A stretch of 64,000 bases of DNA from Clostridioides difficile (GCF_900243075.1 NZ_OEZH01000133.1:178494-242493); one strand, 5' to 3'; shown: positions 53,601 to 61,932, counted from the stretch's first letter. Notes: generated from the letters alone by a model not told the origin. Numbers and translations: made by a program.

Positions 53601-54176
53601 TGCATAATCTTCATTTTCTAATAATTCTACTTTTTGGATTTCATGTGAAGTTCTGAATCCATCAAAGAAATGTATAAATGGTAATCTACCTTCTATTGCA
53701 GCTAAATGCGCAACAGGTGCTATATCAGCTACTTCTTGAACTGAACCAGAAGCTAATAATACACATCCAGTTTGTCTAGCAGCCATAACGTCTTGATGGT
53801 CACCAAATATTGATAAAGCTTGAGATGCTAAAGCACGAGCACTTACATGGAATACTCCTGGTAATAACTCTCCTGCAACTTTATACATGTTAGGTATCAT
53901 TAATAATAAACCTTGAGATGCTGTAAAAGTAGAAGTTAAAGCTCCTCCTTGTAAAGAACCATGGAATGCTCCTGATGCTCCTGCTTCTGACTGCATTTCA
54001 ACAACATTAACTGTTTGTCCAAATATATTTTTTCTTCCTTGTGATGCCCACTCATCAACTACTTCAGCCATAGTTGAAGATGGTGTGATTGGATATATAG
54101 CTGCTACATCTGTAAACGCATAGGCAACGTGAGCTGCAGCTGTATTTCCATCAAGTGTTTTCATAAACTTAGCCAT
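50637..54176 (-). CDS. nifJ: Pyruvate:ferredoxin (flavodoxin) oxidoreductase
   Basis: A 1179-residue single-chain PFOR of normal length. It decarboxylates pyruvate to acetyl-CoA and CO2, reducing ferredoxin. Order: pyruvate/TPP domain I ('AYAFTDVAAIYPITPSSTM'), domain II, 'KCKFWGLGSDGTVGANK'-type gamma domain, a 2[4Fe-4S] ferredoxin domain ('CIQCNQCSFICPHAC' and 'CTGCGNCADICPAKEK'), a TPP domain with the proximal-cluster cysteines ('CAGCGETAYIK', 'ATGCSSIWG') and 'GGDGWAYDIGYGGLDHVLA' / 'VYSNTGGQ'. AAGGAGG precedes the ATG. Central to clostridial fermentation; transcribed alone. Confidence 0.96.
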   Translation of the reverse strand: MAKFMKTLDGNTAAAHVAYAFTDVAAIYPITPSSTMAEVVDEWASQGRKNIFGQTVNVVEMQSEAGASGAFHGSLQGGALTSTFTASQGLLLMIPNMYKVAGELLPGVFHVSARALASQALSIFGDHQDVMAARQTGCVLLASGSVQEVADIAPVAHLAAIEGRLPFIHFFDGFRTSHEIQKVELLENEDYASLLNFEAVQAFRDNALSPNHPVARGTAQNPDIYFQTREASNKYYQNIVGIVEKYMEKMSNLTGRKHSLFDYYGAEDAKYVLVAMGSVTETIEETIDYLNAKGEKYGLVKVHLYRPFSMKHFLDAMPSTVEKICVLDRTKEPGSTGEPLYLDVRDVFYGKENAPMIIGGRYGLGSKDTTPSDIKTVFDNLVSEQPKNGFTVGIVDDVTNTSLTPSEPIKIASKGTIRCKFWGLGSDGTVGANKQAIKIIGDHTEKYAQAYFDYDSKKSGGITMSHLRFGDTPIRATYLIDEADYIACHKQSYVYQYDLLKGLKKGGTFVLNTIWDQAGIEENLPAHMKQYIAKNDIKFYTVNAVKLGQEIGLGNRINMIMQSAFFKLAEIIPEEDAVKYLKDSIVKAYGKKGEKIVNMNYAAVDAGINALVKVEVPASWANAVDADKNEVKEPEFIKNILRPMTAQEGNNLPVSTFNGIEDGTFPCGTAAYEKRGIAVDVPEWIIDNCIQCNQCSFICPHACIRPVLVTEDELANAPEGFEAKKALGKGLEGLKYRIQVSPLDCTGCGNCADICPAKEKALVMKPIDTQLDTELDNWAFAVNPDEVAPKGDVMPANTVKGSQFRQPLMEFSGACAGCGETAYIKVVTQLYGDRMMIANATGCSSIWGASAPSIPYTCNHEGKGPSWANSLFEDNAEYGFGMYTAVKQIRNKIVDAMTELVSMDICEDAKAVFTEWLDSRNDGEASKVASAKVVELLEKPSCDCTDAKAKELVEAIKDRKDYLVKRSQWILGGDGWAYDIGYGGLDHVLASGENVNVLVFDTEVYSNTGGQASKATPAAAMAKFAAAGKKSRKKDLGMMAMTYGNVYVAQVAMGADKNQFIKAVLEAEKHDGPSLIIAYAPCINHGLKEGMGRTVANEAQAVACGYWHLYRFNPEAKAEGKNPFTLDSKEPTASFREFILAQVRYSAIAKQFPEEADGLFAKAEADAKERYEGYKKLAE

Positions 54177-54637
54177 AATATGTATCCTCCTTGATAGCTA
54201 CAATTGTACTTGTTTATAACAAGTCTATTTTTTTATATTTACATATAATTTACACAACAAAAATATAAACACACATATAGTCGCGCAAATACTCTATCTT
54301 CTAATATAATACTACAGATTAGATAAAATTCCTTTGAAAATTGTAAATTAATTACATATTTAAGTAGATTTTTTTTAAAATTAAATATGTTAAGTTTTTT
54401 TCATAATTTTGTATACAATATATAATAAATTAAGTTAGATTTTTCAAACTTTTTTATCTATTTGTATATATTGATATAAAAAATAGAATATTTATCTTTA
54501 TTATATGTAAATTTATATATATAATTTTACCATATTACATCATATTTTTGTAAGTTTTTATTATATTTTTCATAATACCCCTTTATTTTATAAATTAATC
54601 TAATAGATTAAATTTATCATATAGAAATTTATTACAT
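54177..54637. other. Upstream region of nifJ
   Basis: A 460-bp very AT-rich gap. It should carry the nifJ promoter, but no clear -35/-10 pair or Rex-type palindrome was found by eye. No gene is seen. Confidence 0.4.
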
Positions 54638-54677
54638 TTAAAAAATATGCTAGCAAATAGAATATCCACTAGCATAA
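54638..54677 (-). terminator. Terminator after pduL
   Basis: On the minus strand ATGCTAG pairs with CTAGCAT around a 15-base loop, followed by ATTTTTT. It lies about 15 bp after the stop at 54693 and separates pduL from nifJ. Confidence 0.7.
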
Positions 54678-54692
54678 ATTTCATTTATAATA

Positions 54693-55262
54693 TTAATCAA
54701 CTATTAATTCTACTAAATCTCCATTTTTAACACCTGCTGCATTTCCTTCTTCCATGTCAACATGCATTTCTAGATTAAAGCTATCACTAGCTCTTACTAA
54801 TACATTTTCAAATACTAATGCTCTTGGTCCAGATGTTTTAACTTTTACTATTTGCTTATCAGTTACACCAAATTTAGCAGCATCTTCATTGCTCATATGT
54901 ATATGTCTAGAAGCAACTATAACTCCTTCTTTCATTTCAACTTCTCCAGCAGGCCCTACTAATTTAACACCTGGAGTCCCAGCTATATCACCAGATTCTT
55001 TTATTGGTGCTTTTACTCCTAATGGGAAACCATCTGCTAAAGATATTTCAACTTGAGTATGAGCTCTAGCTGGTCCTAATACTCTAACTCCTTTTAAAGT
55101 TCCTTTTGGTCCTACTAAATCCACTTTTTCTTCACAGGCATATTGTCCTGGTTGAGACAATGGTTTAAATTTAGTTAACTCATGACCTGCCCCAAATAAT
55201 ACGTCTATATCAGCTTGACTTAAATGAACATGTTTATTAGATAATGCTATTGGTAATTTCAT
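54693..55262 (-). CDS. pduL: PduL-type phosphotransacylase
   Basis: A 189-residue protein with the two PduL barrels: 'IALSNKHVHLSQADIDVLFG' and 'GPARAHTQVEISLADGFPLG' in the first, 'VASRHIHMSNEDAAKFGV' in the second. The conserved histidines bind zinc. It converts acyl-CoA and phosphate to acyl phosphate. There are no microcompartment genes nearby and no encapsulation peptide is evident, so a housekeeping acetyl-CoA to acetyl-phosphate role beside PFOR is more likely than propanediol use. GAAGGAGGG precedes the ATG. Confidence 0.9.
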   Translation of the reverse strand: MKLPIALSNKHVHLSQADIDVLFGAGHELTKFKPLSQPGQYACEEKVDLVGPKGTLKGVRVLGPARAHTQVEISLADGFPLGVKAPIKESGDIAGTPGVKLVGPAGEVEMKEGVIVASRHIHMSNEDAAKFGVTDKQIVKVKTSGPRALVFENVLVRASDSFNLEMHVDMEEGNAAGVKNGDLVELIVD

Positions 55263-55334
55263 TGAAATTCCCTCCTTCTAATTATTTTAAATTATTGCAA
55301 TACAATTATACATAATATTACCTACAAAATCAAA

Positions 55335-55943
55335 TTATATTGAATCAATATATATTTTTAAATTTTTATATATTATATTTTTAAATTCTTGATTATCCAT
55401 ATAAGGTATATTATCTGTATTATTTAAATATATATTGTGTAAAAGTTTAGTATTTATACTCTTAAAGAAAAAGTCCATAACAATCTGACCTCCTTTAAAC
55501 TGTGAATCATAGGATTTACTACCTCCTACTGCAATATACATACCTATACGTTTCTTATTTCTATCAATTGAAGGCTTATTTAATACATATTTACTTGCAT
55601 ATATAGCTTGTGTTCTATCAACAACAGTCTTTAATTTAGCTGATATTGAATCAAAATGCACAGGGCTTATTACTATAGTCCCTTTTGACTCATCAAACAT
55701 TTTATATAATGGTTTCATATCATCATTAAACTTACAATACCCTGTTTTTTCACAAAACCCACATGCAGTGCAATATTCAATATCCATATCGTATATATTA
55801 AATATTTTACAACTTAATCCACACTCTTCTAGCATAGCTTTTACTTCAGTTGCTATAAAACTGCAATTTTTATTACTTCTTGGACTTCCATTTATTATCA
55901 TAATCTCTGGACTTTTAAGTTCTTTTTTATCATTTGAATCCAT
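55335..55943 (-). CDS. NADPH-dependent FMN reductase / iron-sulfur flavoprotein family
   Basis: A 202-residue flavodoxin-fold protein. 'MIINGSPRSNKNCSFIATEV' is the FMN-binding loop. 'EYCTACGFCEKTGYCKFNDD' has four closely spaced cysteines as in iron-sulfur flavoproteins, and 'GTIVISPVHFDSISAKLKTV' follows. It could reduce quinones, nitro compounds or act in electron transfer. It starts 7 bp after the PP2C gene, so the two are co-transcribed. Confidence 0.85.
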   Translation of the reverse strand: MDSNDKKELKSPEIMIINGSPRSNKNCSFIATEVKAMLEECGLSCKIFNIYDMDIEYCTACGFCEKTGYCKFNDDMKPLYKMFDESKGTIVISPVHFDSISAKLKTVVDRTQAIYASKYVLNKPSIDRNKKRIGMYIAVGGSKSYDSQFKGGQIVMDFFFKSINTKLLHNIYLNNTDNIPYMDNQEFKNIIYKNLKIYIDSI

Positions 55944-55950
55944 AATAAAT

Positions 55951-57714
55951 CTACCTATCCTTTAACATAACTATTAAAATATCATCATCATAATTATCTT
56001 TTGATGAGAAGTTCTTTAAATCTAACTTTAGATTTTCTACTATTAACTGCTGATTTAATCTAAAGTTTTCTTTTAAAAAGTTTTCTAATCTGTTTATACC
56101 ATATTCTTCTTTTGATTTGTTCTTTATCTCTAAAATTCCATCAGTATACATACATACCATTGCATAATCTTCCATTGAAAGAGTATTATTTTCATAAGTA
56201 GCATCTTCCATTATTCCAATAGGTATACCTTTTTTGCAGTTCAAATTACTTTCTATCGTCCCATCCTTCTTTACAACTACTGGACTATAGTGACCTGCAT
56301 TAGATACTGTAATCATATTTTCTTTAGTGTCTATAATACCTATCAAGCACGTTGTAAATACTCCCATTTTATCAAACTCATCATACAACATGCTATTTAA
56401 ATTTGTCATTATTTCTCTTGGTGTACTATATTGATTGCATAATACTTTAAAAGCACCTTTTATCATTGCAACAACATAATTTGATACCATTCCATGTCCC
56501 ATTACATCAGCAACAATATAAACTATATGTTCATCATCTACTTTTGTAGCATAATAAAAATCTCCACCTACTACCCTTGCTGGTTTATGATAAAAATAAA
56601 GTTCTTTCTCATCATTACAATCCATTTTACCCTTATCCATAATAAGCTGTTGTTGTTTATTTAATATATTTAACTCATTTTCAAGAACTTTGTGTTTTAC
56701 TTCTTTTTCATTGTGTTCATATAACTGCATCCCAACAGAAACTTGCTTGGACAATATACTAAGAATATTTAAATCATCACTGGTATAGTTTTTGCTGTTT
56801 GCACAAACTATACATCCTATAGTTTCATTTTTATCCTGAAGTTTGTAATATATATAACTTTCCAAGTTTATTCCCTTTTTTGAACATGGTTTTAAGTTAT
56901 TTAGATATCCTCCTAATGATTCCTTCTTTAAAAATGTATCAATCATAGGATATAAATTTGTTTTCTTTTTTTGCTCAACATTATAACAACTAACTATAGT
57001 ATCCTTATTATGATGACCATTTATAATTATTAAAGCTTCTTTACTATTAGTAATATTGCATGCTTGTTTACTTAAATTTTCTAAAAAGCCATCAATACTC
57101 TTATTAAGGTATAATTTTTTAGTAGCTTCATTTATGGCACTTATTGAACCTCTTAACTTATCAATTAAAATTTGTACATTATTATTTTTATTAGTTATTT
57201 CTATTGATAAACTTAGGAGTGATGCAACAGATGATATAAAATCTATATCTTGTTCTGTTAAATAATCCTCCTCTTTTAAAAAGCAAGTCATAAATCCAAC
57301 AACTACATTATTTATTATAAAAGGAAAAACTATTCTCCCAATATAACCTTCAGATTTTGCTAAATCTCGTTCACCTTCTGCTCTAGAATCTTCAAATACA
57401 TTTTTTACATATATTATCTTTTTTTCATTTACAGCTTCATGTATATATTCTGGATATGTGTCAAAATCAATTTTTGCACCTTTAAGACTATTGATTGGAA
57501 AAATTTGAGGTACATATTCTAAGGTTTGTGAACATACTAAGTAGGCATATTTAGAATCATTTTTATAAAATAGATTCACACATGCCTTTGTGGGGTGAAC
57601 AACCTCTAACATTTTTTCTATTATATCATCTTTTATATTAAAAAAATCTGTAGATTCAGTCACCATAGCGGATATCTCCACTAAATTCTTCATTTTATAA
57701 CTGCCATTAGTCAT
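55951..57714 (-). CDS. GAF-domain PP2C/SpoIIE-like serine phosphatase
   Basis: A 587-residue soluble protein. Two GAF-like sensor domains (about residues 10-180 and 190-345), a short coiled coil, then the PP2C-type phosphatase (about 375-587) with 'RVVGGDFYYATKVDDEHIVY', 'IVADVMGHGMVSN' (metal-binding Asp), 'TVSNAGHYSPVV' and 'MVCMYTDGILEIKN'. Such RsbU/RsbP-like phosphatases usually act on anti-anti-sigma factors. No sigma or anti-sigma genes are adjacent, so the target is unknown. ATG 57714 lies 9 bases after GGGGAG. Confidence 0.88.
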   Translation of the reverse strand: MTNGSYKMKNLVEISAMVTESTDFFNIKDDIIEKMLEVVHPTKACVNLFYKNDSKYAYLVCSQTLEYVPQIFPINSLKGAKIDFDTYPEYIHEAVNEKKIIYVKNVFEDSRAEGERDLAKSEGYIGRIVFPFIINNVVVGFMTCFLKEEDYLTEQDIDFISSVASLLSLSIEITNKNNNVQILIDKLRGSISAINEATKKLYLNKSIDGFLENLSKQACNITNSKEALIIINGHHNKDTIVSCYNVEQKKKTNLYPMIDTFLKKESLGGYLNNLKPCSKKGINLESYIYYKLQDKNETIGCIVCANSKNYTSDDLNILSILSKQVSVGMQLYEHNEKEVKHKVLENELNILNKQQQLIMDKGKMDCNDEKELYFYHKPARVVGGDFYYATKVDDEHIVYIVADVMGHGMVSNYVVAMIKGAFKVLCNQYSTPREIMTNLNSMLYDEFDKMGVFTTCLIGIIDTKENMITVSNAGHYSPVVVKKDGTIESNLNCKKGIPIGIMEDATYENNTLSMEDYAMVCMYTDGILEIKNKSKEEYGINRLENFLKENFRLNQQLIVENLKLDLKNFSSKDNYDDDILIVMLKDR

Positions 57715-57756
57715 ACTCAATTTCTCCCCCTATATATTAAACTATTTATTAGTATT

Positions 57757-58218
57757 TTAACATACATTCTTTATAGTAAAAACAAAAACAACGACAAAAC
57801 TAGCAACTAATATCCAGTTAAATCCTGTCAATAATCCTATAAGAAGTAATGTAATCAATGCATTTAGACCTGTTCTCCCTTTTTCATCCATAAAAGTAAT
57901 TTTAGAGATGTCGATATTATTTTTCACATTATTTATATGCTCTTTTACTTGTTCTTCCATATTTCTCTTATATAGTATATAAACTACACCGATTAAAAAC
58001 ACTCCTATACCTAAAACCATATTTAAATTAAATGCTGCCATAAGCAATATTGAACCAAAAACTAACTTTAAAAGTTTAAAAAATACACTATCTATCTTTA
58101 AAGTTATATTTCTAATTTCTTTACATTCATCTCTTAAAGAATAGGCACTTGAATCTAAATTATTAATCTTCGTTTTTACAATTTCAGAATAAAAAAGTTT
58201 TATTATCCCATTTAACAT
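57757..58218 (-). CDS. Small membrane protein, unknown
   Basis: A 153-residue protein with a polar N-terminal ~45 residues, two hydrophobic helices (about 48-80, nearly contiguous), a charged loop with 'EEQVKEHINNVKNNIDISK', and a final hydrophobic segment ending 'FTIKNVC'. No family recognised. ATG 58218 has GGAG 8 bases upstream; a GTG three codons earlier is possible. It precedes the GAF-PP2C gene by 42 bp and may be its membrane partner. Confidence 0.7.
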   Translation of the reverse strand: MLNGIIKLFYSEIVKTKINNLDSSAYSLRDECKEIRNITLKIDSVFFKLLKLVFGSILLMAAFNLNMVLGIGVFLIGVVYILYKRNMEEQVKEHINNVKNNIDISKITFMDEKGRTGLNALITLLLIGLLTGFNWILVASFVVVFVFTIKNVC

Positions 58219-58406
58219 TTTCACCACTCCTAAATATTTTACATATATTTGTAAGTTTTACAATTATAATATTTTTTATACTTGGTAATAATAAAAAATA
58301 ACAAATATTTTATAATTTAGTATTTATTGTAAATGATTTATTGAAACTTTATTGCTTAAGTATAGATTTTTTAATAAATATTTTATAATTAGAAGGAAGT
58401 GGTCTT

Positions 58407-58868
58407 GTGCAAATAGAAAAACTTGATTTAGAAACAAGAAATAAAATATACTGCTATACTAAAAAAATTCTTAGAAAATATCAAAAAGGTATAACATCTG
58501 GAAAATTGACAGCAGATAAATTTGTAGATAATATATTATCCCAAGATTTTATCAGTAGTATACTTGATGAAAAAATAGTCAATGAATCCGACTTTAAAAC
58601 ATCTTATATAAGCTATATCGAAACTTTAATAAAGATTCAAAATGAAAATTTATCTAACTTAAGAAAAAAATCTAATAAAACTGTAAAGTGTTTCAATATC
58701 TCTCAAGTAACCCAATTAAAAAACTTACTAAGTAATACTGGCTATAATTTATTAATTCCATATAAATACTTAACTTCTAGAGATATAGAAGGAATCGTTA
58801 CTCTTATTAATACTGGGTCTATTGAACTTGGAAATGAGAGAATCTATAATTATATATCAAAAGCATGA
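58407..58868 (+). CDS. Hypothetical protein, 153 residues
   Basis: A GTG at 58407 with AGAAGGAAG 7 bases upstream begins a Lys-rich, mostly helical soluble protein ('MQIEKLDLETRNKIYCYTKK'). The C-terminal part 'YKYLTSRDIEGIVTLINTGS' has no family I recognise. It is transcribed alone, divergent from the membrane protein gene, and ends in a strong terminator, which supports it as a real gene. Confidence 0.7.
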   Translation: MQIEKLDLETRNKIYCYTKKILRKYQKGITSGKLTADKFVDNILSQDFISSILDEKIVNESDFKTSYISYIETLIKIQNENLSNLRKKSNKTVKCFNISQVTQLKNLLSNTGYNLLIPYKYLTSRDIEGIVTLINTGSIELGNERIYNYISKA

Positions 58869-58886
58869 TAATCTAAATTTATTATA

Positions 58887-58946
58887 AAAAGGCAATTTAT
58901 TTAATAAAAACTATTTTAATATTAAATAAATTGCCTTTTTAATTTT
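58887..58946. terminator. Bidirectional terminator
   Basis: AAAAAGGCAATTTATTTAAT pairs with ATTAAATAAATTGCCTTTTT (about 20 bp). T-runs on both strands serve the 153-residue gene (plus) and the 56-residue gene (minus). Confidence 0.9.
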
Positions 58947-58960
58947 TAGAATAAGTAATA

Positions 58961-59131
58961 TTATCCAAGTGCTTTTTCTAATTTAGATAAATGTTGTATT
59001 GGATAATATTTTAATAACTCTTTAAATTGTTCTACTGATAATCCTTCTGTTGTTGTGTATATTCTTATTTTTTCATCCAGGTCACTATTAATAAATTTGT
59101 TTTTTAAATCCTCAAAATTTACACTACTCAT
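58961..59131 (-). CDS. Small protein, 56 residues, unknown
   Basis: A short reading frame on the minus strand from ATG 59131 to TAA 58963-58961. AAGGAGTGATGTTAA directly precedes the ATG, an excellent ribosome site. The product begins 'MSSVNFEDLKNKF' and ends 'HLSKLEKALG'; it is acidic to neutral, helical and without a membrane segment. A strong terminator lies 15 bp after the stop. Gene-like on all counts, but no family recognised. Confidence 0.7.
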   Translation of the reverse strand: MSSVNFEDLKNKFINSDLDEKIRIYTTTEGLSVEQFKELLKYYPIQHLSKLEKALG

Positions 59132-59225
59132 TTAACATCACTCCTTATGTAACATATTCATTTGTATTATTTTATCCAAATTCCTAAAATTTATTACACA
59201 AAAATGTACTTATCTAAAATTTAAT

Positions 59226-59275
59226 AAAAAAAAGCTATCTCAATTTAGAAATTACTTTCTATATTTGAGATAGCT
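59226..59275 (-). terminator. Terminator after sspA
   Basis: On the minus strand AGCTATCTCAA pairs with TTGAGATAGCT, with an inner TAGAAA/TTTCTA stem, followed by seven T residues. It begins 45 bp after the sspA stop. Confidence 0.85.
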
Positions 59276-59319
59276 CTAGCTAAACTAATAGCCAATAGTT
59301 ATAAATAATTATTTATTAA

Positions 59320-59541
59320 CTATCTGTTGCTTTTTCCAGCCATTTGTTGTTCAGCCATTTCAACTAATTTTTTAGTCATGTATCCACCTACATAACCATT
59401 TTCTCTTGCAGTAAGGTTTCCTTTATCAACTTGTTGATAATTACTCATACCAAGTTCATTAGCTATTTCTAATTTCATTTGGTTTAAAGCTTCTTTTGCT
59501 CCTGGTACTACTGTTCTGTTGTTGTTATTGTTACTTGCCAT
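59320..59541 (-). CDS. sspA: Alpha/beta-type small acid-soluble spore protein
   Basis: A 73-residue SASP. 'VVPGAKEALNQMKLEIANELG' and 'GNLTARENGYVGGYMTKKLV' are the two conserved helix blocks; the GPR protease site lies in 'KLEIANELG'. The Asn-rich N-terminus is typical. It coats spore DNA and protects it from UV. AGAAGGAAGG precedes the ATG, and a sigma-G-like promoter lies 45-75 bp upstream. Confidence 0.96.
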   Translation of the reverse strand: MASNNNNNRTVVPGAKEALNQMKLEIANELGMSNYQQVDKGNLTARENGYVGGYMTKKLVEMAEQQMAGKSNR

Positions 59542-59586
59542 GTTGATTACCTTCCTTCTGTTTAATTTATTTTGTGTTGCTGATAA

Positions 59587-59616
59587 TATTATGTGATTTT
59601 AAACATTTTTAATTCA
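59587..59616 (-). promoter_or_regulatory. Sigma-G-like promoter of sspA
   Basis: On the minus strand TGAATT (59616-59611), 17-bp spacer, CATAATA (59593-59587). This fits the forespore sigma-G pattern (TGAATA / CATACTA) with one mismatch in each hexamer or heptamer. Confidence 0.6.
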
Positions 59617-59624
59617 GGTAATTT

Positions 59625-60851
59625 TTAGCAATTAAAACCTGCCAAATATCCAGTAGAAAAAGCTATTTGCAAATTGAATCCTCCTGTATATGCATCTATA
59701 TCTATTACTTCTCCAGCAAAAAATAAACCTTCTACTAATTTTGATTCCATTGTACTCGAGTTTATTTCATTTACTTTTACACCACCAGAAGTTATTATAG
59801 CTTCATCAATGGGTCTGTATCTCTTTACTGTAAACTTTAAATTTTTTAATAAATGGACTAAGTTTTTTCTCTGTTCTCTAGAAATTTGATGAACAACTGT
59901 ATTTGGATTAATTTCACTCAAATTTATTATTACAGGTATAAGTTTTTTGGGAAGCAAGCCATCCAATGCTTTTTCAAATTTTTTATTTGTATACTTCTGA
60001 AAATCTTTTTGAACTCTTTTATCCAATTTTTCTTCATCTAGTGCAGGTTTTAAATCTAACAATATAGTGTAATTTTCTTTACTTGTGTCTTTCATTCTAC
60101 AACTTGCAGATTTTATTATAGGTCCATCTAAACCGAATTTAGTAAATTCAAGTTCTCCAAAATCACTATAAACTTTCTTTTTTCTGCTATTAAACACTCT
60201 TATCTCAACATTTCTTAATGATAATTTTTCTAAATCTTTTGTAAAACTTTCTTGGACTTCTATGCCAATTAAAGATGGTTTTGTATCTACAATTGTGTGT
60301 CCTTGTGAGATTGCAAATTTATATCCATCACCAGTAGAACCAGTAATAGGATAACTTAATCCACCAGTTGCTACTATAACTGAGTCACACTTGATTTCTT
60401 TCTTATTGTTTAGAACTACTTTTTCAATTTTATTCTTTTTAGATATTATTTTTTCTACTCTCGAATTTAATAATATATTTACTTTTTTATTTTTGAGTTG
60501 CTTTTCAAGAGCCTTTACAACATCAAATGCTTTATCACTTTCCGGAAAGACTCTTTTTCCTCTTTCTGTTTTAGTTTTTACTCCAAGATTATTAAACATA
60601 CTTATTACATCATCATTGGTAAAAGTATAAAAAGCACTATATAAAAATTTTCCATTTGTGGGAACATTTTCTATTAATCCCTCTATATCACAAGCGTTGG
60701 TGATGTTACATCTACCTTTTCCTGTTATTGCAAGTTTTTTGCCTAATTTATGATTTTTCTCAATTAATGTTACATCAAATCCTCTTTCACATGCAGTTGA
60801 TGCAGCTATCATCCCTGCTGGTCCACCACCTATTACTACTACTTTCTTCAA
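59625..60851 (-). CDS. BaiN/HI0933-family FAD-dependent oxidoreductase
   Basis: A 408-residue flavoprotein. N-terminal FAD loop 'KKVVVIGGGPAGMIAASTA', then 'LGKKLAITGKGRCNITNAC', 'VIVATGGLSYPITGSTGDGY', 'AIITSGGVKVNEINSSTMES' and 'LFFAGEVIDIDAYTGGFNLQ', all blocks of the HI0933/YhiN family. Physiological substrates are poorly known; one relative reduces bile-acid intermediates. It is not in a bile operon here. No clear ribosome site stands out at 60851. Confidence 0.9.
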   Translation of the reverse strand: MKKVVVIGGGPAGMIAASTACERGFDVTLIEKNHKLGKKLAITGKGRCNITNACDIEGLIENVPTNGKFLYSAFYTFTNDDVISMFNNLGVKTKTERGKRVFPESDKAFDVVKALEKQLKNKKVNILLNSRVEKIISKKNKIEKVVLNNKKEIKCDSVIVATGGLSYPITGSTGDGYKFAISQGHTIVDTKPSLIGIEVQESFTKDLEKLSLRNVEIRVFNSRKKKVYSDFGELEFTKFGLDGPIIKSASCRMKDTSKENYTILLDLKPALDEEKLDKRVQKDFQKYTNKKFEKALDGLLPKKLIPVIINLSEINPNTVVHQISREQRKNLVHLLKNLKFTVKRYRPIDEAIITSGGVKVNEINSSTMESKLVEGLFFAGEVIDIDAYTGGFNLQIAFSTGYLAGFNC

Positions 60852-60911
60852 ATAATCACTCTTTTCTACCCTTAATTTTTTTAATTTAAACTATTTAACA
60901 TATAACTCAAA

Positions 60912-61844
60912 TCAATTTAATTTTAAAACTTTAAATAATGCAGGAGCTCCTGCTACTCCATAAAAAACAACTACTGTATTCTTAATAAAATTCATAAAAA
61001 TTATACTCATATTAGAGTCACTTATATTTAAAGTGACTATTAACATTGAAATAAACAACTTAATGCCAATGTATAATATTCCTATTGTTGCTATCCCAAT
61101 CAAAAACCTACATATTCTTGAAAAAATTATATTTTTACTCTTCTTATTTTTACTGCTAAAGTTAATTTTTTTGTTATTATTATCTGTATTAAATTTAACA
61201 AATTTATCCTCAACTATATATCCAAATACAAACCCTACTATAATACCAAATTTTTCAAAATATTCGGGGCTATTTAAAAATATAGCTACTATTACAAATG
61301 GTATAAGTAAAGCTACAAGAAAAATATAATTTTTATTATCATCAATATAGTCAAATATTTTTACAAATATCACTGTAAAAAATATGCCTAGTACCCATCC
61401 AGCTATCACATCTATAGGCCAATGAACTGCTAAATACAACCTAGACAATCCAACTCCTAAAACCATCACTGCTCCTATTAAATGGATATATCTCTTTTTA
61501 AATATAGTCATGATACTAACCCAAAATGTAGTTGCAGTTTGAGTATGAGCACTTGGAAAAGAGTAGCCACCAGCAGTAGAAACTCTCAATGACTCAAGAC
61601 CTTTTATTCCTATTGGTCTAGGAGCTTTTACAAATTCTTTGATGCCTAAATTTACAACAAAATTTCCAATTATAGCAAACAGTATTTTTTGTCCACATTT
61701 TTTATTTATACACCAATAAATGATTGTTGTAATTAATATTAATAATGGTGCTTCTGTGCTTATTGTGAATACAAGAAATATAAAGTTCAAAATTGGATTT
61801 CTTAAATTTTGGAATAATAATAATATACTTAATTGAATATCCAT
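60912..61844 (-). CDS. PAP2-family membrane phosphatase
   Basis: A 310-residue membrane protein. The three PAP2 motifs are 'KEFVKAPRP', 'GGYSFPSAHTQTATTF' and 'SRLYLAVHWPIDVIAGW', carrying the catalytic His/Arg residues. The C-terminal part adds several helices and a basic loop ('KKINFSSKNKKSKN'), making it longer than simple undecaprenyl-pyrophosphate phosphatases. Substrate is probably a lipid phosphate or pyrophosphate. AGGAGAC precedes the ATG. Confidence 0.9.
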   Translation of the reverse strand: MDIQLSILLLFQNLRNPILNFIFLVFTISTEAPLLILITTIIYWCINKKCGQKILFAIIGNFVVNLGIKEFVKAPRPIGIKGLESLRVSTAGGYSFPSAHTQTATTFWVSIMTIFKKRYIHLIGAVMVLGVGLSRLYLAVHWPIDVIAGWVLGIFFTVIFVKIFDYIDDNKNYIFLVALLIPFVIVAIFLNSPEYFEKFGIIVGFVFGYIVEDKFVKFNTDNNNKKINFSSKNKKSKNIIFSRICRFLIGIATIGILYIGIKLFISMLIVTLNISDSNMSIIFMNFIKNTVVVFYGVAGAPALFKVLKLN

Positions 61845-61881
61845 ATAGATGTCTCCTTTACTAAGATTTTATATACTTAAT

Positions 61882-61916
61882 TAAAAAGCACTAACTCCCT
61901 TAGAGATTAGCGCTTT
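61882..61916 (-). terminator. Terminator after hpt
   Basis: On the minus strand AAAGCGCTAATCTC pairs with GGGAGTTAGTGCTTT, followed by TTAATT. It lies between hpt and the PAP2 gene. Confidence 0.75.
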
Positions 61917-61932
61917 TAATTCACATTTAAGT

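Noticed and set aside
54177..54637. Rex-type operator upstream of nifJ
   Set aside because: No TTGTTAA / TTAACAA inverted repeat with the expected spacing was found.
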